Assembly (NCBI RefSeq): GCF_003413745.1
Contig: NZ_QVID01000001.1
Span: 868,001 to 932,000, forward strand
Length of the DNA stretch: 64,000 bases
Direction: 5' to 3'
Origin: Marixanthomonas ophiurae
Lineage (GTDB): Bacteria; Bacteroidota; Bacteroidia; Flavobacteriales; Flavobacteriaceae
Of this stretch, positions 18,109 to 29,400 are shown in pieces. The stretch's first letter is position 1. Each line of letters begins with the position of its first letter. Position numbers and translations under genes: made by a program. The notes below the pieces were generated by a model. The model ran no database searches and had not been told where the DNA came from. It saw only the letters and a list, made by a program, of their open reading frames with translations.

Positions 18109-19437
18109 TTATACTTCTTTATTCAAATATTTTCGTCGGAATTTTATTACCAACCCGCCGGCCCTGATAAGCATCCATACAAAAAAGGCAATCCATATAG
18201 CGTGTAGTTTTAGTCCAAAATAATCTGAAATAAGCAACGCAGGCGTAAAGCCTAAAAGGGTAGCGACCAATAATAAATTACGAAGGTATTTTGCTTCGCC
18301 CAAGCCCTTAAAAATTCCATCGAACATAAAGGCAATAGCATTGATGGGTTGCATTAACAAAACAATCCAAAATACCGAACTAAACAACACCAGAACGGTT
18401 GCTTCTTTGTTGAATAACAGTCCAATTTCGTCATACGCCAGCGCACAACCTCCCATTAAAATAAGCGCTATCAAAATGGCGTACTTACTTATTTTCTTAC
18501 TCAACACCCAAAGGGATTTATAATCTTTTGCACCTAATAAACGTCCGCCAATGGCATTACCGGCATTGGCATAGCCGTCGATAAAGAAGCTAAAAAACAA
18601 CCAGATATTCATTAAAATACTCTGGGCGGCGATGTAGTTTTTACCGTAATCGGTTGCATAGGCGTTGGCTAAATAAATAGCAAAATTTAATGCCGCCGTA
18701 CGCACAAAAAGATTAGCCGCCATTAAAATCAAAGGCTTCATCTGTGGATTGATATTGAAACTCAATTTTAAATGAAATGGGGTTTTTTTCCAGAAAAACC
18801 ACAAAGCCATTAGCAACATCACACTTTGTGCTGCTAAACTAGCGTAGGCAGCACCTTTTAAATGCAGTGGCGGAATAATGCCTTCTACTCCATACACCAG
18901 CAAGTAATCTAAAACCACATTTACCAACGCTCCAGTAAGGCTACATTTCATCGCCCAATAGGTGTTTTGCAAGCCTCGGAAAATTCCGAAAATAGCGAAC
19001 GTAATCAAGGTTAGCGGATAACCGATGGCTCGAATTCGGTAATAGTCTGCCGAATAACTTAGAATAAGTCCTTCAGCATTGTACAAACTAAAAATAGCTT
19101 CAGCAAAAAAAGCGGTAAGACCATAAATAAAAAGACTCAATATAAAGTTGAATCCAATGGCCTGCGGAATTAAGGTTTTAACGGCATGCAACCTATTGGC
19201 TCCCAAATGCTGTGAAACAATAGCAGAAATTGCAGTCTTTGTTTGTGCTACTATCCAAATAATAGCGGATAAAAAAGAACCCACTAAACCTGCCGCCGCC
19301 AAAGCTTCAACCGAATGCTCTTCCACATTACCAATTATTGCAATATCGGTTAACGAAATAAGCGGCTCGGCAATCCCAGCGATGATGGCAGGAATTGCTA
19401 TTTTATTGATGCTCTTAAAATTGACCGTTGTGCTCAA
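18109..19437 (-). CDS. MATE-family efflux transporter (DinF type)
   Basis: This 442-residue integral membrane protein has 12 hydrophobic segments. AIPAIIAGIAEPLISLTDIAIIG at the start matches MATE/DinF transporters, which export cationic compounds in exchange for Na+ or H+. The start is TTG at 19437; a -7 box (19457-19464) just upstream supports it, as no ATG lies before the first membrane helix. Substrate unknown. It may share its message with the 32-residue peptide downstream. Confidence 0.88.
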   Translation of the reverse strand: MSTTVNFKSINKIAIPAIIAGIAEPLISLTDIAIIGNVEEHSVEALAAAGLVGSFLSAIIWIVAQTKTAISAIVSQHLGANRLHAVKTLIPQAIGFNFILSLFIYGLTAFFAEAIFSLYNAEGLILSYSADYYRIRAIGYPLTLITFAIFGIFRGLQNTYWAMKCSLTGALVNVVLDYLLVYGVEGIIPPLHLKGAAYASLAAQSVMLLMALWFFWKKTPFHLKLSFNINPQMKPLILMAANLFVRTAALNFAIYLANAYATDYGKNYIAAQSILMNIWLFFSFFIDGYANAGNAIGGRLLGAKDYKSLWVLSKKISKYAILIALILMGGCALAYDEIGLLFNKEATVLVLFSSVFWIVLLMQPINAIAFMFDGIFKGLGEAKYLRNLLLVATLLGFTPALLISDYFGLKLHAIWIAFFVWMLIRAGGLVIKFRRKYLNKEV

Positions 19438-19456
19438 AGCAAACTAATTAAGTTGG

Positions 19457-19464
19457 CAAAAATA
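19457..19464 (-). promoter_or_regulatory. Candidate -7 box of the MATE gene
   Basis: TATTTTTG on the minus strand fits TAnnTTTG and lies 19 bases upstream of the TTG start at 19437. Confidence 0.45.
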
Positions 19465-19476
19465 GCAGTCTAAATT

Positions 19477-19977
19477 TTAAAAGACCAACTCGTAACAATA
19501 AAAAGGATGTTTGCTTTGCTTCGGAAAATAAATAGATTCTAGTTTTTGATAGCCACGAGCTTCATAAAATTTTTGGTTTCGGGGGTTTTGGCTAAATGTG
19601 TCCAATCGAATTGAAGTCGCATCCTTTTCTTTAGCTGTAGTTTCAGCAAAATCCATTAATTTTTTGGCATATCCTTTATGTTGATGTTCTGGATGAATGG
19701 CCAATCGATGGATGTAATAGTTGTTTCCATCTACAGTAAGCCAGGTTATGTCGTTATATTCTTTATCTTTTAATGTTGAAACAACGACGCTACCAATTAT
19801 TTCTTCAGAAAAAGTAAGTACATAAAGCTCATTTCTTTTAATATCGTTTTCAAATGCTTCATATGTAGGGTACTTTTCATTCCATTGATAGATTTTTTCA
19901 GCTATCATTTTAGTGGCACACGCCCGTGTTATTGTTATAATCTTATCAATATCAGAAAGGGTTGCTTTTCGAATCAT
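19477..19977 (-). CDS. GNAT-family N-acetyltransferase
   Basis: The 166-residue protein has the GNAT acetyl-CoA site in HPEHQHKGYAKKLMDFAE (motif A, Q-x-x-G-x-A form). The beta4 strand IHRLAIHPEH and the C-terminal FYEARGYQ match generic RimI-like acetyltransferases. The acceptor is unknown. It starts at ATG 19977, immediately upstream of the region before tRNA-Ala but on the opposite strand. Confidence 0.85.
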   Translation of the reverse strand: MIRKATLSDIDKIITITRACATKMIAEKIYQWNEKYPTYEAFENDIKRNELYVLTFSEEIIGSVVVSTLKDKEYNDITWLTVDGNNYYIHRLAIHPEHQHKGYAKKLMDFAETTAKEKDATSIRLDTFSQNPRNQKFYEARGYQKLESIYFPKQSKHPFYCYELVF

Positions 19978-20052
19978 TTAATAAAAAAATTAATTGTTTA
20001 TTGATTTTAAAGGTTCAAGATTAATAAAAATTATTATTTTCGCTTTTAAATT

Positions 20053-20126
20053 GGGGGATTAGCTCAGTTGGCTAGAGCGTTTGGCTGGCAGCCAAAAGGT
20101 CATCGGTTCGACTCCGATATTCTCCA
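20053..20126 (+). tRNA. tRNA-Ala (anticodon GGC)
   Basis: The 74-base cloverleaf folds completely: acceptor GGGGGAT/ATTCTCC, D-arm GCTC/GAGC, anticodon stem TTTGG/CCAAA with loop CTGGCAG giving GGC, and T-arm ATCGG/CCGAT. It has the G3-U70 wobble pair that identifies alanine tRNA. CCA is not encoded. A terminator follows at once. Confidence 0.95.
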
Positions 20127-20130
20127 CAAA

Positions 20131-20155
20131 CCACCGTTAACGCGGTGGTTTTTTT
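20131..20155 (+). terminator. Terminator of tRNA-Ala
   Basis: CCACCG (20131-20136) pairs with CGGTGG (20143-20148), extended by AAA/TTT, followed by a T-run. Confidence 0.85.
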
Positions 20156-20906
20156 ATTTTATAAAATCTATTGTTGCTTTTACAACTTTCTTAAGAGCGG
20201 ATGGCATTTTATCATCGTTCCATGGATGTTTCGCTCCAAAAACATGGTTGGTATCTTCTATAATTTTTAGTGTGCTTTTTGGGTTCCACTTATGCATAGA
20301 TTCTGCTTCTTTTACTGAAACCGTTGGGTCATCACTTCCGTGTATAATAAGGTGAGGGGTTTCCAGATGTTCTACTGCTCGTTGAATGGTCAGTCTGTTT
20401 TCATTTTCCTTAAAATCTTCAGTACCTTCCTTAAAACGGGTTTTATAATCACTCACGCCAGCCCAGGTGACGATATTTTTTACTTTATCGTTTTCTTCAG
20501 CTTTTATCAAGACAATCCCACCGCCACGACTATGCCCAACTAACGATATTTTTTTTACATCGGCTTCCAGCATATAATGTTTGGTCGTTGCAAAATACTC
20601 AATGACTGTTTCTAGGTCGTCTAATTCTTTGGTATAATTGTTTTCGGCAAAAGCCTCCAAGTCTGGAAAGTCAATAGGTTCGTCAACCGTACCGCCATTA
20701 TGCGAAAAATTGAATTTAATAAAGAAAAAACCTGCTTTGGCAAACGCTTCGGCAACCAAATGCCAGGCTCCCCAATCTTTAAAACCTTTATAACCGTGGC
20801 AGAAAATCACTACTGGTTTAGGTTTTTGATTTTCATTGTAATACACATCGTACACAATGGGCTTTTTATTTTCTCTATGCAATATGTTGTTTTGTTCAAT
20901 CATCAT
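20154..20906 (-). CDS. Alpha/beta hydrolase (esterase/dienelactone hydrolase-like)
   Basis: This 250-residue cytoplasmic protein has the nucleophile elbow GHSRGGG, an early oxyanion segment IFCHGYKGFKDWG, an acid in HGSDDPTVSV and a catalytic His near NHVFG. It is a serine hydrolase of unknown ester or amide substrate. Two ATG codons (20906, 20903) overlap the AddB-like stop as ATGATGA, so it is translationally coupled to that gene. Confidence 0.82.
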   Translation of the reverse strand: MMIEQNNILHRENKKPIVYDVYYNENQKPKPVVIFCHGYKGFKDWGAWHLVAEAFAKAGFFFIKFNFSHNGGTVDEPIDFPDLEAFAENNYTKELDDLETVIEYFATTKHYMLEADVKKISLVGHSRGGGIVLIKAEENDKVKNIVTWAGVSDYKTRFKEGTEDFKENENRLTIQRAVEHLETPHLIIHGSDDPTVSVKEAESMHKWNPKSTLKIIEDTNHVFGAKHPWNDDKMPSALKKVVKATIDFIK

Positions 20907-23656
20907 GATGCAATCTCTTTTTCGGTAAACGGTTCCTCTGCGTTACAAATGTCAAGGATCAACCGTTTTAATTCAACAGTAAAGCTGTCCAGCGTATTTT
21001 GCGTAATAATTTGATCTTTCGTGCGAGCTCCAGCTTTCTCTTTTTTTCCAAATTTTAAAAATCCGCTGCTCAGGTTTTTAAACGAAATAATACCTGCTTC
21101 CGCATTGTTAATAGGAATTTTTTTGTTCATCATTAACGCATATGCTAACACTTGAAACACTTTACTGTATTTGTAATCTAATGTTATCTCTTCCCAATCT
21201 ACTAATTCTACATCGTTTTGAGCTACTTTTCCGGTTTTATAATCAACGATGCGCAATTGTCCATTGTACTCGTCCACGCGATCCACTTTACCTTTTATTT
21301 TCACGGGAAACGATAATTCTGAAATGGACACTTCAACCTCTAAATTGTTTTCAATAGAAATAATTTTAATTTCATTCCCTGCTTCTATTTCTGAAATCTC
21401 TTGATTAATGAAATTTTCAATATAGCGTTTCGCTACTTCAAAAATGATGAGGTTTTTGCCTTTGCTGAAGGTTCCTCCTTTAAAAGTTTTTTTAAATTGG
21501 GCGGCAACTTCTTCCTCAGTCTTCGATTTTAAAGACTTTAAAATTTCCGAAGTTAATAGTGTTCCTTGTAGGGGTTTATAAAACTCCTCTAGTGTGTCAT
21601 GAACGATAGTACCAAGCGTATTGGCGGCAACGGTTTCTTCTACTTCTTCGGTTTCGTTTAGTCGCAATATTTTCTGAAAATAAAAATCAATCGGATTCCG
21701 AATGTAACTGGTAAGCGCCGATGGAGAAAAGCCTTTACCGGCTATATCCTGCAAGCGCTGCATGACCGTATCAGTTTTCTTAATGGTTTTCAACGTCTGT
21801 ACCGTCGGAGTAATTTTTGGCGATAAAACGGTTTTTGAAAGCGTATGGTTGGCCTGTTTTTCAATTTCTAACTGTAAAATAAAACGGCTTTTTTCACCTG
21901 TATTTATGCCTTCAGAATGATTGTTATACAACAGCGTAACCTCCTTTGCGCGTTGTAACATGTGGTAAAAGTGATAGGTATAAATAGCATCCTTTTCGGT
22001 ATAAAGCGGAAGGTTGAATTCCTTTTTTAAATCATACGTTATAAAAGAAGCGTTTGATTTTCCAGTGGGTAAAACACCTTCATTTACCGAGGTAACAATA
22101 AGTGTCTCAAAATCGAGGACACGAGTTTCTAAAACTCCCATTATCTGAAGTCCTTCGTAGGCATCGCCTTCAAAGTCTAACGATGTAGTTGCAATAAGTT
22201 CGGTAAACAAACCTTGAACCGTTTTTATGGAATCTAAATGGGAGTATGAAGTGCTCAACGCTTCAATCTTAGTGAAAACCTGATATAACTGGTATAAAAC
22301 AACACGTTCAATAGGGTTTTCCTGAAATTTATTTTTCAGTTTATTTAATAGTTTTAAGCAGGTAGTAATGGCTGTTTTGCTACTATTGTTCCAATCCTGA
22401 AATAAAAGCAATACAACTTCGGCGTCTTCTTTATCTGAAAACTGGAGTACATCTTTACTAGTGAGATGTGTTTTGTTTTCAATACTGATCTTTGATGCTA
22501 TCACAGGAGCGTTAGTTAACAATGAATTTCCTAACGGATGGTTAATAAGCGAGAGAACATCTTTATAGTAAATTGCTTTTGCTGTTTCGGTTGAAGCTTC
22601 CGAAGTAACCGAATGAAGTGACAATAGGAGTTCGAAAAATAAGGTTGCTGGAAAATTTTTAAGCACAGTCCCCATCGTGACATTTACAGAATCTACATTG
22701 TCTGGTAATGAATGCAATACTGGAATTAACAAATTTTCATCGGCCAATACCACAGCGGTAGTATTGAGTTTTTCCTTTGAATAAGAGGCTAATAGTTCGC
22801 CTACATATTTTGCCTGTCCTATATTTTTCTGCACTTCAATGAAACGAATATCTTTCTGCTGTTTAAAATGATTGGAAGTGCCCAGTGGTTTGTTCTTTTC
22901 AAAATACGGCCAGTTTTTGAAATATCGTCGTATAAAAAGAGAGGCGCTGTGTTTGGTATCGTTAACAAAGGTTTTATCAGCGTCCCAATATACTTCTGTA
23001 TTGCCAGTTTGTAATAATTGTTGGATAATGTGCTGCTCGGCTGAGTTAAGCGCATTAAACCCTATAAAAACGTGTTTTTTATCAGGATATGTATTTTTAT
23101 AAGCTTCTATTTTTTCTGAAGCCATGCGGTATACCAACCCTTGATACGCTATTGATTCTTTAAGTTGTGTTTCTTTTAAATTGGTATATAGTTCTAATAG
23201 ACTATTCCAAAATTGAAGATATTTCTCTATAAGTTCGGTTTTCTCTTCTTTCAAGTTCCACCGCTCCATGGTTTTTATGCTTCCTAAATAGGTGAAGAAG
23301 TCTTTTGGATTCACTAAATAGCGATCAATTTCATTAAAATCATTTAGTAAGGTAATTGCCCAAGCATTGTAATTTTCAAAATTTTCTTTTTCTGAAAATG
23401 AATCGGTATTTAAATAAACCTGATAGCTCTTAAAGAGGAGTTCTGTGCTATCTAATATAGAAATTCCTGAAACGGTTTCTATAAATTCTTCAATACTAAT
23501 TATATGGGGTAGAAAAGAGGTTGTTTTCGAGTACTTACTCAAGTAGTTTTTAAGAAAACTACCAGCACGTTTACTGGGAAGAATAAGTGTAAGACCTGAG
23601 AGGTCTTCGTGTTTACTTTTTAAGCTAATTAGGGTTTCTTCCAAAAATGTTTGCAT
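20903..23656 (-). CDS. AddB-like PD-(D/E)XK nuclease subunit of a recombination helicase-nuclease
   Basis: The first ~600 of 917 residues resemble an inactivated UvrD-like helicase: ILPSKRAGSFL replaces a P-loop. The last ~280 residues form an intact RecB-type nuclease: KGKVDRVDEY, IVDYKTGK and the helix FQVLAYALMM. AddB pairs with AddA to process double-strand ends for RecA. I see no four-cysteine iron-sulfur cage as in Bacillus AddB. The AddA-like partner is at 26485, two genes upstream on the same strand. It starts after the OmpA terminator. Confidence 0.82.
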   Translation of the reverse strand: MQTFLEETLISLKSKHEDLSGLTLILPSKRAGSFLKNYLSKYSKTTSFLPHIISIEEFIETVSGISILDSTELLFKSYQVYLNTDSFSEKENFENYNAWAITLLNDFNEIDRYLVNPKDFFTYLGSIKTMERWNLKEEKTELIEKYLQFWNSLLELYTNLKETQLKESIAYQGLVYRMASEKIEAYKNTYPDKKHVFIGFNALNSAEQHIIQQLLQTGNTEVYWDADKTFVNDTKHSASLFIRRYFKNWPYFEKNKPLGTSNHFKQQKDIRFIEVQKNIGQAKYVGELLASYSKEKLNTTAVVLADENLLIPVLHSLPDNVDSVNVTMGTVLKNFPATLFFELLLSLHSVTSEASTETAKAIYYKDVLSLINHPLGNSLLTNAPVIASKISIENKTHLTSKDVLQFSDKEDAEVVLLLFQDWNNSSKTAITTCLKLLNKLKNKFQENPIERVVLYQLYQVFTKIEALSTSYSHLDSIKTVQGLFTELIATTSLDFEGDAYEGLQIMGVLETRVLDFETLIVTSVNEGVLPTGKSNASFITYDLKKEFNLPLYTEKDAIYTYHFYHMLQRAKEVTLLYNNHSEGINTGEKSRFILQLEIEKQANHTLSKTVLSPKITPTVQTLKTIKKTDTVMQRLQDIAGKGFSPSALTSYIRNPIDFYFQKILRLNETEEVEETVAANTLGTIVHDTLEEFYKPLQGTLLTSEILKSLKSKTEEEVAAQFKKTFKGGTFSKGKNLIIFEVAKRYIENFINQEISEIEAGNEIKIISIENNLEVEVSISELSFPVKIKGKVDRVDEYNGQLRIVDYKTGKVAQNDVELVDWEEITLDYKYSKVFQVLAYALMMNKKIPINNAEAGIISFKNLSSGFLKFGKKEKAGARTKDQIITQNTLDSFTVELKRLILDICNAEEPFTEKEIAS

Positions 23657-23668
23657 ACCCTAAAAATA

Positions 23669-23699
23669 AGAAACGCCCCCGATTTACGGAGGCGTTTCT
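23669..23699 (-). terminator. Terminator of the OmpA-family gene
   Basis: A 13-bp stem with one wobble pair (23669-23681 with 23687-23699) and a five-base loop, followed by TATTTTTAGGG on the minus strand. It isolates the abundant OmpA transcript from the AddB-like gene. Confidence 0.85.
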
Positions 23700-23733
23700 G
23701 CTATTTATTTAATGAACATTAGTTCATTATCGT

Positions 23734-25134
23734 TTAGTTATCTCTGTTTTTGTTAAGAGAGATTTCAACACGTCTGTTTTGTTGTCTTCCAGCAGCAGTA
23801 TTGTTTGTAGCAACTGGTTTCTCTTCACCATAACCTTCAGAAGTTAATCTGTTAGATGGCATTCCGATTGTAGTTAAGTAATCTTTTACAGAAGCTGCTC
23901 TTTCTTTAGAAAGCTTCAAGTTGTAAGAATCACTACCTCTACTATCTGTGTGTCCTCCAATGTGGAATACAGTGTTTGGATATTCTTTCATAATATCTGC
24001 AATACTCTGTAGTGCACTATAAGACTCTTGACGGATAGAAGATTTGTTGTAATCAAACAAGATTGTTTTAGAGTACTCGTTGATTTCTTTAATTACTTCT
24101 ACAGTTACTTCTGGACAACCGTTGTTTGCAACAGTACCAGCAACGTCAGGACATTGGTCATCTTTATCTAATACACCGTCGCCATCTCTATCTTCGAAAG
24201 GACAACCGTTATTAGCAGCAGGACCAGCTTCGTTTGGACACTCATCGTCTCCATCAGCAATTCCGTCACCGTCAGCATCTGGACAACCGTTTAATTCAGC
24301 TAAACCAGCTACAGTAGGACAAGCATCTTGTGGATCAGCGATTCCATCACCATCAGTATCAGGACAACCGTTAAACTCAGCTAAACCAGCAGTTTCTGGA
24401 CAAGCATCGTTTCTGTCTTCGATTCCATCACCGTCAGTATCAGGACAACCGTTGAATTCTGGAAGACCAGGAGTTTCTGGACATTCATCATCTTGGTCGT
24501 AGATTCCGTCGCCGTCAGTGTCTTTTCCACCGAACTTAAACACAATACCAGCAGAATGTTGGAAATGCTTTACTCCGTAATCATCTTCAAATGCATGCTT
24601 ATAAGTTGTTTGTAGGTTTAATGCTATGTTTTCAGCAAACCAGATTTTAACGCTCGCTAAACCGTTAGCGGTTCCAAAGCCGATATCATCAACCCAAGTG
24701 TAACCACCACCAACACCAATAGATGGGTCAAACCATCCACCAGGACCGTTGATAAGGTCTCTGAAGCTATATCTAATTTCACCATCAGCAGCGTAGTAAC
24801 TTAAATCGTCTACACTTACATCACCTACTTTATCTATTCTGTTAATAGAACCTACAGCAGAAAAAGTAAAACCACTACCAACATATCTGCTGATTGCAAT
24901 TTTAGATACTGAAGGTAAGATGTTCCAGTGATCGTTTACATTGTAAAATTCTTCAAAAAGCTCTCCTCTCATAGAGTTGGAAGCTGATTGGCCGTCCTCG
25001 AGGCCAACGGGAAAGACGTCAACAGCATTGACACCAATCTCAAAAGCCCAAGGGTTGTTTTCGTCTTGTGCGTTCGCTACGCCAATACCCATAAATAGGA
25101 TGGCAGCAACTAATAAACTGTTAAGATGTTTCAT
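23734..25134 (-). CDS. OmpA-family outer-membrane protein with thrombospondin type 3 repeats
   Basis: It has a 22-residue signal peptide ending in NAQ, an N-terminal beta-barrel-like domain to about 205, then six calcium-binding TSP3 repeats (DTDGDGI..D.CP, about 208-340), and a C-terminal OmpA/MotB peptidoglycan-binding domain (about 350-460) with [10 protein letters not shown] and [11 protein letters not shown]. It probably anchors the outer membrane to the cell wall. Each TSP3 repeat carries the paired Cys and Asp clusters. Promoter and terminator are both clear, so it is monocistronic and likely highly expressed. Confidence 0.92.
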   Translation of the reverse strand: MKHLNSLLVAAILFMGIGVANAQDENNPWAFEIGVNAVDVFPVGLEDGQSASNSMRGELFEEFYNVNDHWNILPSVSKIAISRYVGSGFTFSAVGSINRIDKVGDVSVDDLSYYAADGEIRYSFRDLINGPGGWFDPSIGVGGGYTWVDDIGFGTANGLASVKIWFAENIALNLQTTYKHAFEDDYGVKHFQHSAGIVFKFGGKDTDGDGIYDQDDECPETPGLPEFNGCPDTDGDGIEDRNDACPETAGLAEFNGCPDTDGDGIADPQDACPTVAGLAELNGCPDADGDGIADGDDECPNEAGPAANNGCPFEDRDGDGVLDKDDQCPDVAGTVANNGCPEVTVEVIKEINEYSKTILFDYNKSSIRQESYSALQSIADIMKEYPNTVFHIGGHTDSRGSDSYNLKLSKERAASVKDYLTTIGMPSNRLTSEGYGEEKPVATNNTAAGRQQNRRVEISLNKNRDN

Positions 25135-25168
25135 ATTCGATTGTTTAATTTTTAAGTGTTAATTAGAG

Positions 25169-25199
25169 CAAAAGTAAGTTGTTATAACTTATAAACAAA
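25169..25199 (-). promoter_or_regulatory. Promoter of the OmpA-family gene
   Basis: On the minus strand TTTG (25196-25199), a 19-base spacer and TACTTTTG (25169-25176) match the Bacteroidota -33/-7 consensus exactly, 34 bases before the ATG. It is the best promoter in the window. Confidence 0.65.
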
Positions 25200-25253
25200 G
25201 TCAAATCTATTAAATTTTTCATAAATACAAAGCCTTTTGCTCGCAAATTTATT

Positions 25254-26456
25254 TTATTCAGTCTTAATAATATCTAGTTTTTTACCTACTTTAATGAAGG
25301 CGGCTATAGCTTTGTCTAATTGCTCATTTGTATGAGCGGCAGATAATTGAACCCTGATTCTTGCTTTCTCTTTTGGTACTACAGGGTAGAAAAATCCGAT
25401 AACGTATATGCCTTCTTCTAGTAACATATCGGCCATATCTTGCGATAATTTTGCATCATATAACATGACAGGAACAATGGCAGAATCACCATCAATTATA
25501 TCAAAACCTGCTTTTTTTATGCCTTTTTTAAAGTATGTGGTGTTTTCCTGTAAACGATCTCTTAATGTGGTGTCGGTATCTAGCATGTCAAACACCTTAA
25601 TAGAGGCTCCAACAATTGCCGGAGCTAATGAATTTGAAAATAAATACGGACGCGATCGCTGGCGAAGCATTTCAATAATTTCTTTTTTTCCAGTAGTATA
25701 ACCGCCCATAGCGCCACCTAAAGCTTTACCTAATGTACCCGTTATTATATCTACACGATCCATAACTCCTTTTTCTTCTAAGGTTCCACGGCCTGTTTTA
25801 CCTATAAAGCCTGTAGCGTGACATTCATCGATCATAACCAATGCGTCATACTTATCTGCTAAATCACAGATTTTATCTAATGGTGCTACTAAACCATCCA
25901 TAGAAAATACACCGTCGGTAACGATAATCTTAAAACGTGCACCATTTTCATTAGCTTTAATTAATTGCTCTTCTAGCTCATCCATATTGCTGTTTTGGTA
26001 TCGATACCGAGCAGCTTTACATAAACGAACGCCGTCAATAATAGAAGCGTGGTTTAGTGAATCTGAGATGATCGCATCTTCCTTGGTCAATAACGGTTCA
26101 AAAACACCCCCGTTTGCATCAAAACAAGCTGCATATAGTATAGTGTCTTCTGTTTGGTAGAAATCGGCTATTTTTTGTTCCAGTTCTTTATGAATGTCTT
26201 GCGTTCCACAAATAAACCGAACAGACGACATACCAAAACCGTGGGTATCCATCGCATCTTTGGCTGCTTGTATAACATCTGGGTGTGAAGAAAGCCCTAG
26301 ATAATTGTTGGCACAGAAGTTAATTACCTCTTGGCCTGTCGAAATTTTAATAGCGGCATCTTGTGGAGAGGTGATAATCCGCTCTTTTTTAAATAATCCG
26401 TCGTTTTTTATTTCCTGAAGTTCTTCTTGCAGGTGTTCTTTAATCTTTCCGTACAT
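25254..26456 (-). CDS. kbl: Glycine C-acetyltransferase (2-amino-3-ketobutyrate CoA ligase)
   Basis: This PLP enzyme joins glycine and acetyl-CoA, or in reverse cleaves aminoketobutyrate in threonine breakdown. The PLP lysine is about K244 in [25 protein letters not shown] and [11 protein letters not shown] are alpha-oxoamine synthase motifs. The length is 400, full size. No tdh is adjacent. The start lies 28 bases past the AddA-like stop, but a -7 box overlaps that stop, so it probably has its own promoter. Confidence 0.92.
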   Translation of the reverse strand: MYGKIKEHLQEELQEIKNDGLFKKERIITSPQDAAIKISTGQEVINFCANNYLGLSSHPDVIQAAKDAMDTHGFGMSSVRFICGTQDIHKELEQKIADFYQTEDTILYAACFDANGGVFEPLLTKEDAIISDSLNHASIIDGVRLCKAARYRYQNSNMDELEEQLIKANENGARFKIIVTDGVFSMDGLVAPLDKICDLADKYDALVMIDECHATGFIGKTGRGTLEEKGVMDRVDIITGTLGKALGGAMGGYTTGKKEIIEMLRQRSRPYLFSNSLAPAIVGASIKVFDMLDTDTTLRDRLQENTTYFKKGIKKAGFDIIDGDSAIVPVMLYDAKLSQDMADMLLEEGIYVIGFFYPVVPKEKARIRVQLSAAHTNEQLDKAIAAFIKVGKKLDIIKTE

Positions 26457-26479
26457 AATGTCTGTTTTTTTTCGAGTAA

Positions 26480-26487
26480 CAAAGTTA
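26480..26487 (-). promoter_or_regulatory. Candidate -7 box of kbl, inside the end of the AddA-like gene
   Basis: TAACTTTG on the minus strand fits TAnnTTTG, lies 23 bases before the kbl ATG and covers the last codons of the upstream gene. No clear -33. Confidence 0.4.
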
Positions 26488-29400
26488 GGCTTTATTTATA
26501 AGTATGCCATTTTCTGAAGTATAAACCAAGATTTTTTCGGCAATCTTAAAATTCATTTCTGAAAGCGCTGTTGCATATTGGTTTATTTGAATCTTGTGTT
26601 TTTCAGATTGACTTCCGGTTTTATAATCTATAATACTTACGCTGCCGTCGGGATGAAAATTCAATCGGTCGGGACGTAATATTTTCCCTTCTGAAGTCAT
26701 TAAATCCCGTTCGTTTTCTACTTTTTCTGAAGGTTGAAATAAGTGGTTTAACTTCTTATCACTTATTAAAGTTTCAACCGCTTCTTTTAAAATTTTAAAA
26801 TCACTTTCTGAAACAATCGCTCGTTTTTTTATATTGTCTAATATTTCCGAAGCATCGCTTTCATATTTAATTTCAGCCATCGTATCGTGGAAGAGGTTTC
26901 CGCTTAAAATGGCAGCTTCGGTTTCGGTATCCCAAAGCAATGCTTCTTTAGTAACAATTTTTAAGTTACGACTTGACGGCGAACTGTTAATATATGTAGG
27001 CGCTACCGTATTCGTTATAGAACGTTCTTTTTTAACTTTTTTGGTGGCTTTATTACCAAATTGATACAACAATTGGCCATCGTTCCATTGTTGCTCATGT
27101 TTAAGGTATTCCACAAACAGTTGATTAAAATTCTTTGGCTGATCCTTTACCTTACTTGGCTTTTCAGAAAAAATATAGAGTTGTTCTACCGCCCTTGTTA
27201 GGGTTACGTAGAGCAGGTTTAAGTTGTCGAGTTCTAACGTGTTTCTGCGTTCGGCATAAATTTTAGCGCCTTGTTCACCAAATTCTGCTACACTACTATT
27301 AAAGTTTATTAAAGCCTCTTCAAAACCAAAATTATTTTCAGGGGCTTTAAACCAAGTTTTAGGTTCTATTTCTTTATACAAATCGGTTTCAGCAAACGGG
27401 AATATCACGATAGGAAATTCGAGTCCTTTTGCTTTATGAATAGTCATTAATCGTACCGCTCCGGTAGTTTCGGCCGCGGCGACAGAGGCTTTTTCTTTTT
27501 TGGCATCCCAATACTCCAAAAAAGCAGTTTTTGAAGCCAAGGGTTGTTGTTCAAACTCATACACTAAATCCATGAATCCGAAGAGATAGGCATCGGCATT
27601 TGGCTCTAATTTAAATTGACGAATGCAATATTCAAACGCCTCATATAAGGAAACTGAATGTATGAAATTGGGGTTAAAATCGATTTCGTATTGCTGTAAG
27701 GTTTGCGTTACTTCTTCAGCAGATTCGTTTAAAAACTGGATGAAAAATGTATGTTTTTCTTCTGAAATGGCAAGAAACTCGTGTATAAAATCAAGCATAT
27801 TTATTTTTGCTTCTTCATTTTCAGGTTGTAAAGAATAGATAAGCGTTTGCATTAATCCTTGAACCAATGGCGAAGATTGTAGTAATAATGTTTCAGAAGA
27901 AACAATTGAAATTCCGTTTTCCATAAGCCAAGAACCCAGCGCAATTCCCTCTTTTTTACGGCGCGTTAAAATACAGATGTCTTGTTCTTGATAACCACTG
28001 TCTTTTAAATCCTGTATGGTTTGTAACACCAATTTTGCGTAAGTTTCTTCCTTTTCTGCAGCCGATTGTTTTTCAATAAATTCAATCTGAACATAGCCAC
28101 CTTCTTTTTTAGTATGCTTTTGTTTATTACCTATTTCATATAAATGCGTATGACCGGAATCACCGAAGTATTTTGAAACAAACGTAAAAAATGAATTATT
28201 GAACGTAATAATCTCTTTGTAACTCCTATAATTGGTGTCTAAGGTTTCTACCTCGGCTTTTGAGACAGCAAAAGGAGTTTTGCCACCATACAAATCCATA
28301 AACTGTTCGGGTTTGCCGCCTCGCCAACGATAGATAGATTGTTTGGCATCGCCTACCAATAATAACGAACCTACTTCTTCATCTGCTACTTGTTGTGATA
28401 ACGCATTTTCAATCAATGGAATTAAGTTTTCCCATTGCAATTCGGAAGTGTCTTGAAACTCATCAATAAAATAATGACGGTATTTTTCGCCCAGTCGTTC
28501 ATAAATAAAAGGTGCTGGCTGGTTTTTTATTTCTTTATTAATGATGGAATTAAACTCTGAAATAGGTAAGATGTTTTTCTCTTCCTTAATGGCTTCTATT
28601 TCTTGCTGAACCAAGTTTATCACGGAAAGCGGCGTAAGATTTTTTACTATGGAATTGATTAAGTGAAGCTGAAACACCAATTTTTTACTCGTTGAAAAAG
28701 CAGAAACCAATTCTGGAGTCAATCCGTCCATAATGCTGCTTTCGGGTGCTTTTACACGTCCTGGATACAATGGTTTATCTCCTAAAGTTTCTTGCCATTT
28801 GGCTCCATAGGGAACATCAAAATTTCCTTCAGAAAGCTTTACAAAATAGCTGTATAAGTATTTGCCACTAAAGTGGCTTTCGTCTAACCCATTGTCGGCA
28901 ATTGTTTTTAGTGTAATGGAGGCAACTTGAATGATGTTTCCTGAAAGTTTTTTCTGTTGTTTCAGCAATTGCTTTTTAAACGAAAGAAAGTCATCGAGGG
29001 ATCGTTGCTTCAGCTTTCCAACTTGATTAGATTCATTCTCAGAAAAAAGTAGCGAAGAAGCTTTGGTAATGTCGCGAGCAATATCCCACGATTTATCATC
29101 ATCGGTTTTTTCAAGTGCGAAATCCAATAGGATATTAGTAATCTTTTTATCGTCGCCTGCTTTGCTTATCAATTGATCCACGGCTTCTGCCAATAATTGA
29201 TCTACATCCAGACTCACTTCAAAATTTGAAGAAAGTTTCAAATCACGTGCAAAGGTTCGTAATAATTGGTGGTTAAAACGATCAATTGTTTCTACACTAA
29301 ACGCCGAATAATGATGTAGTAAATGTTTTACAATTGCTTTTGAAGTTGTTTGAATAGTTTCGAGGTTCATCCCGGTTTCAGCAGCGAGAAGTGTCATCAT

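Noticed and set aside
24080-24502. A 140-codon antisense frame over the OmpA gene rich in Ser/Pro
   Set aside because: It is the mirror of the repeated Asp/Gly codons of the TSP3 repeats; promoter and terminator belong to the OmpA strand.
24090-24520. Tandem DNA repeats resembling a CRISPR or VNTR
   Set aside because: They encode the TSP3 calcium repeats of the OmpA protein; spacers are coding, and no cas genes are present.
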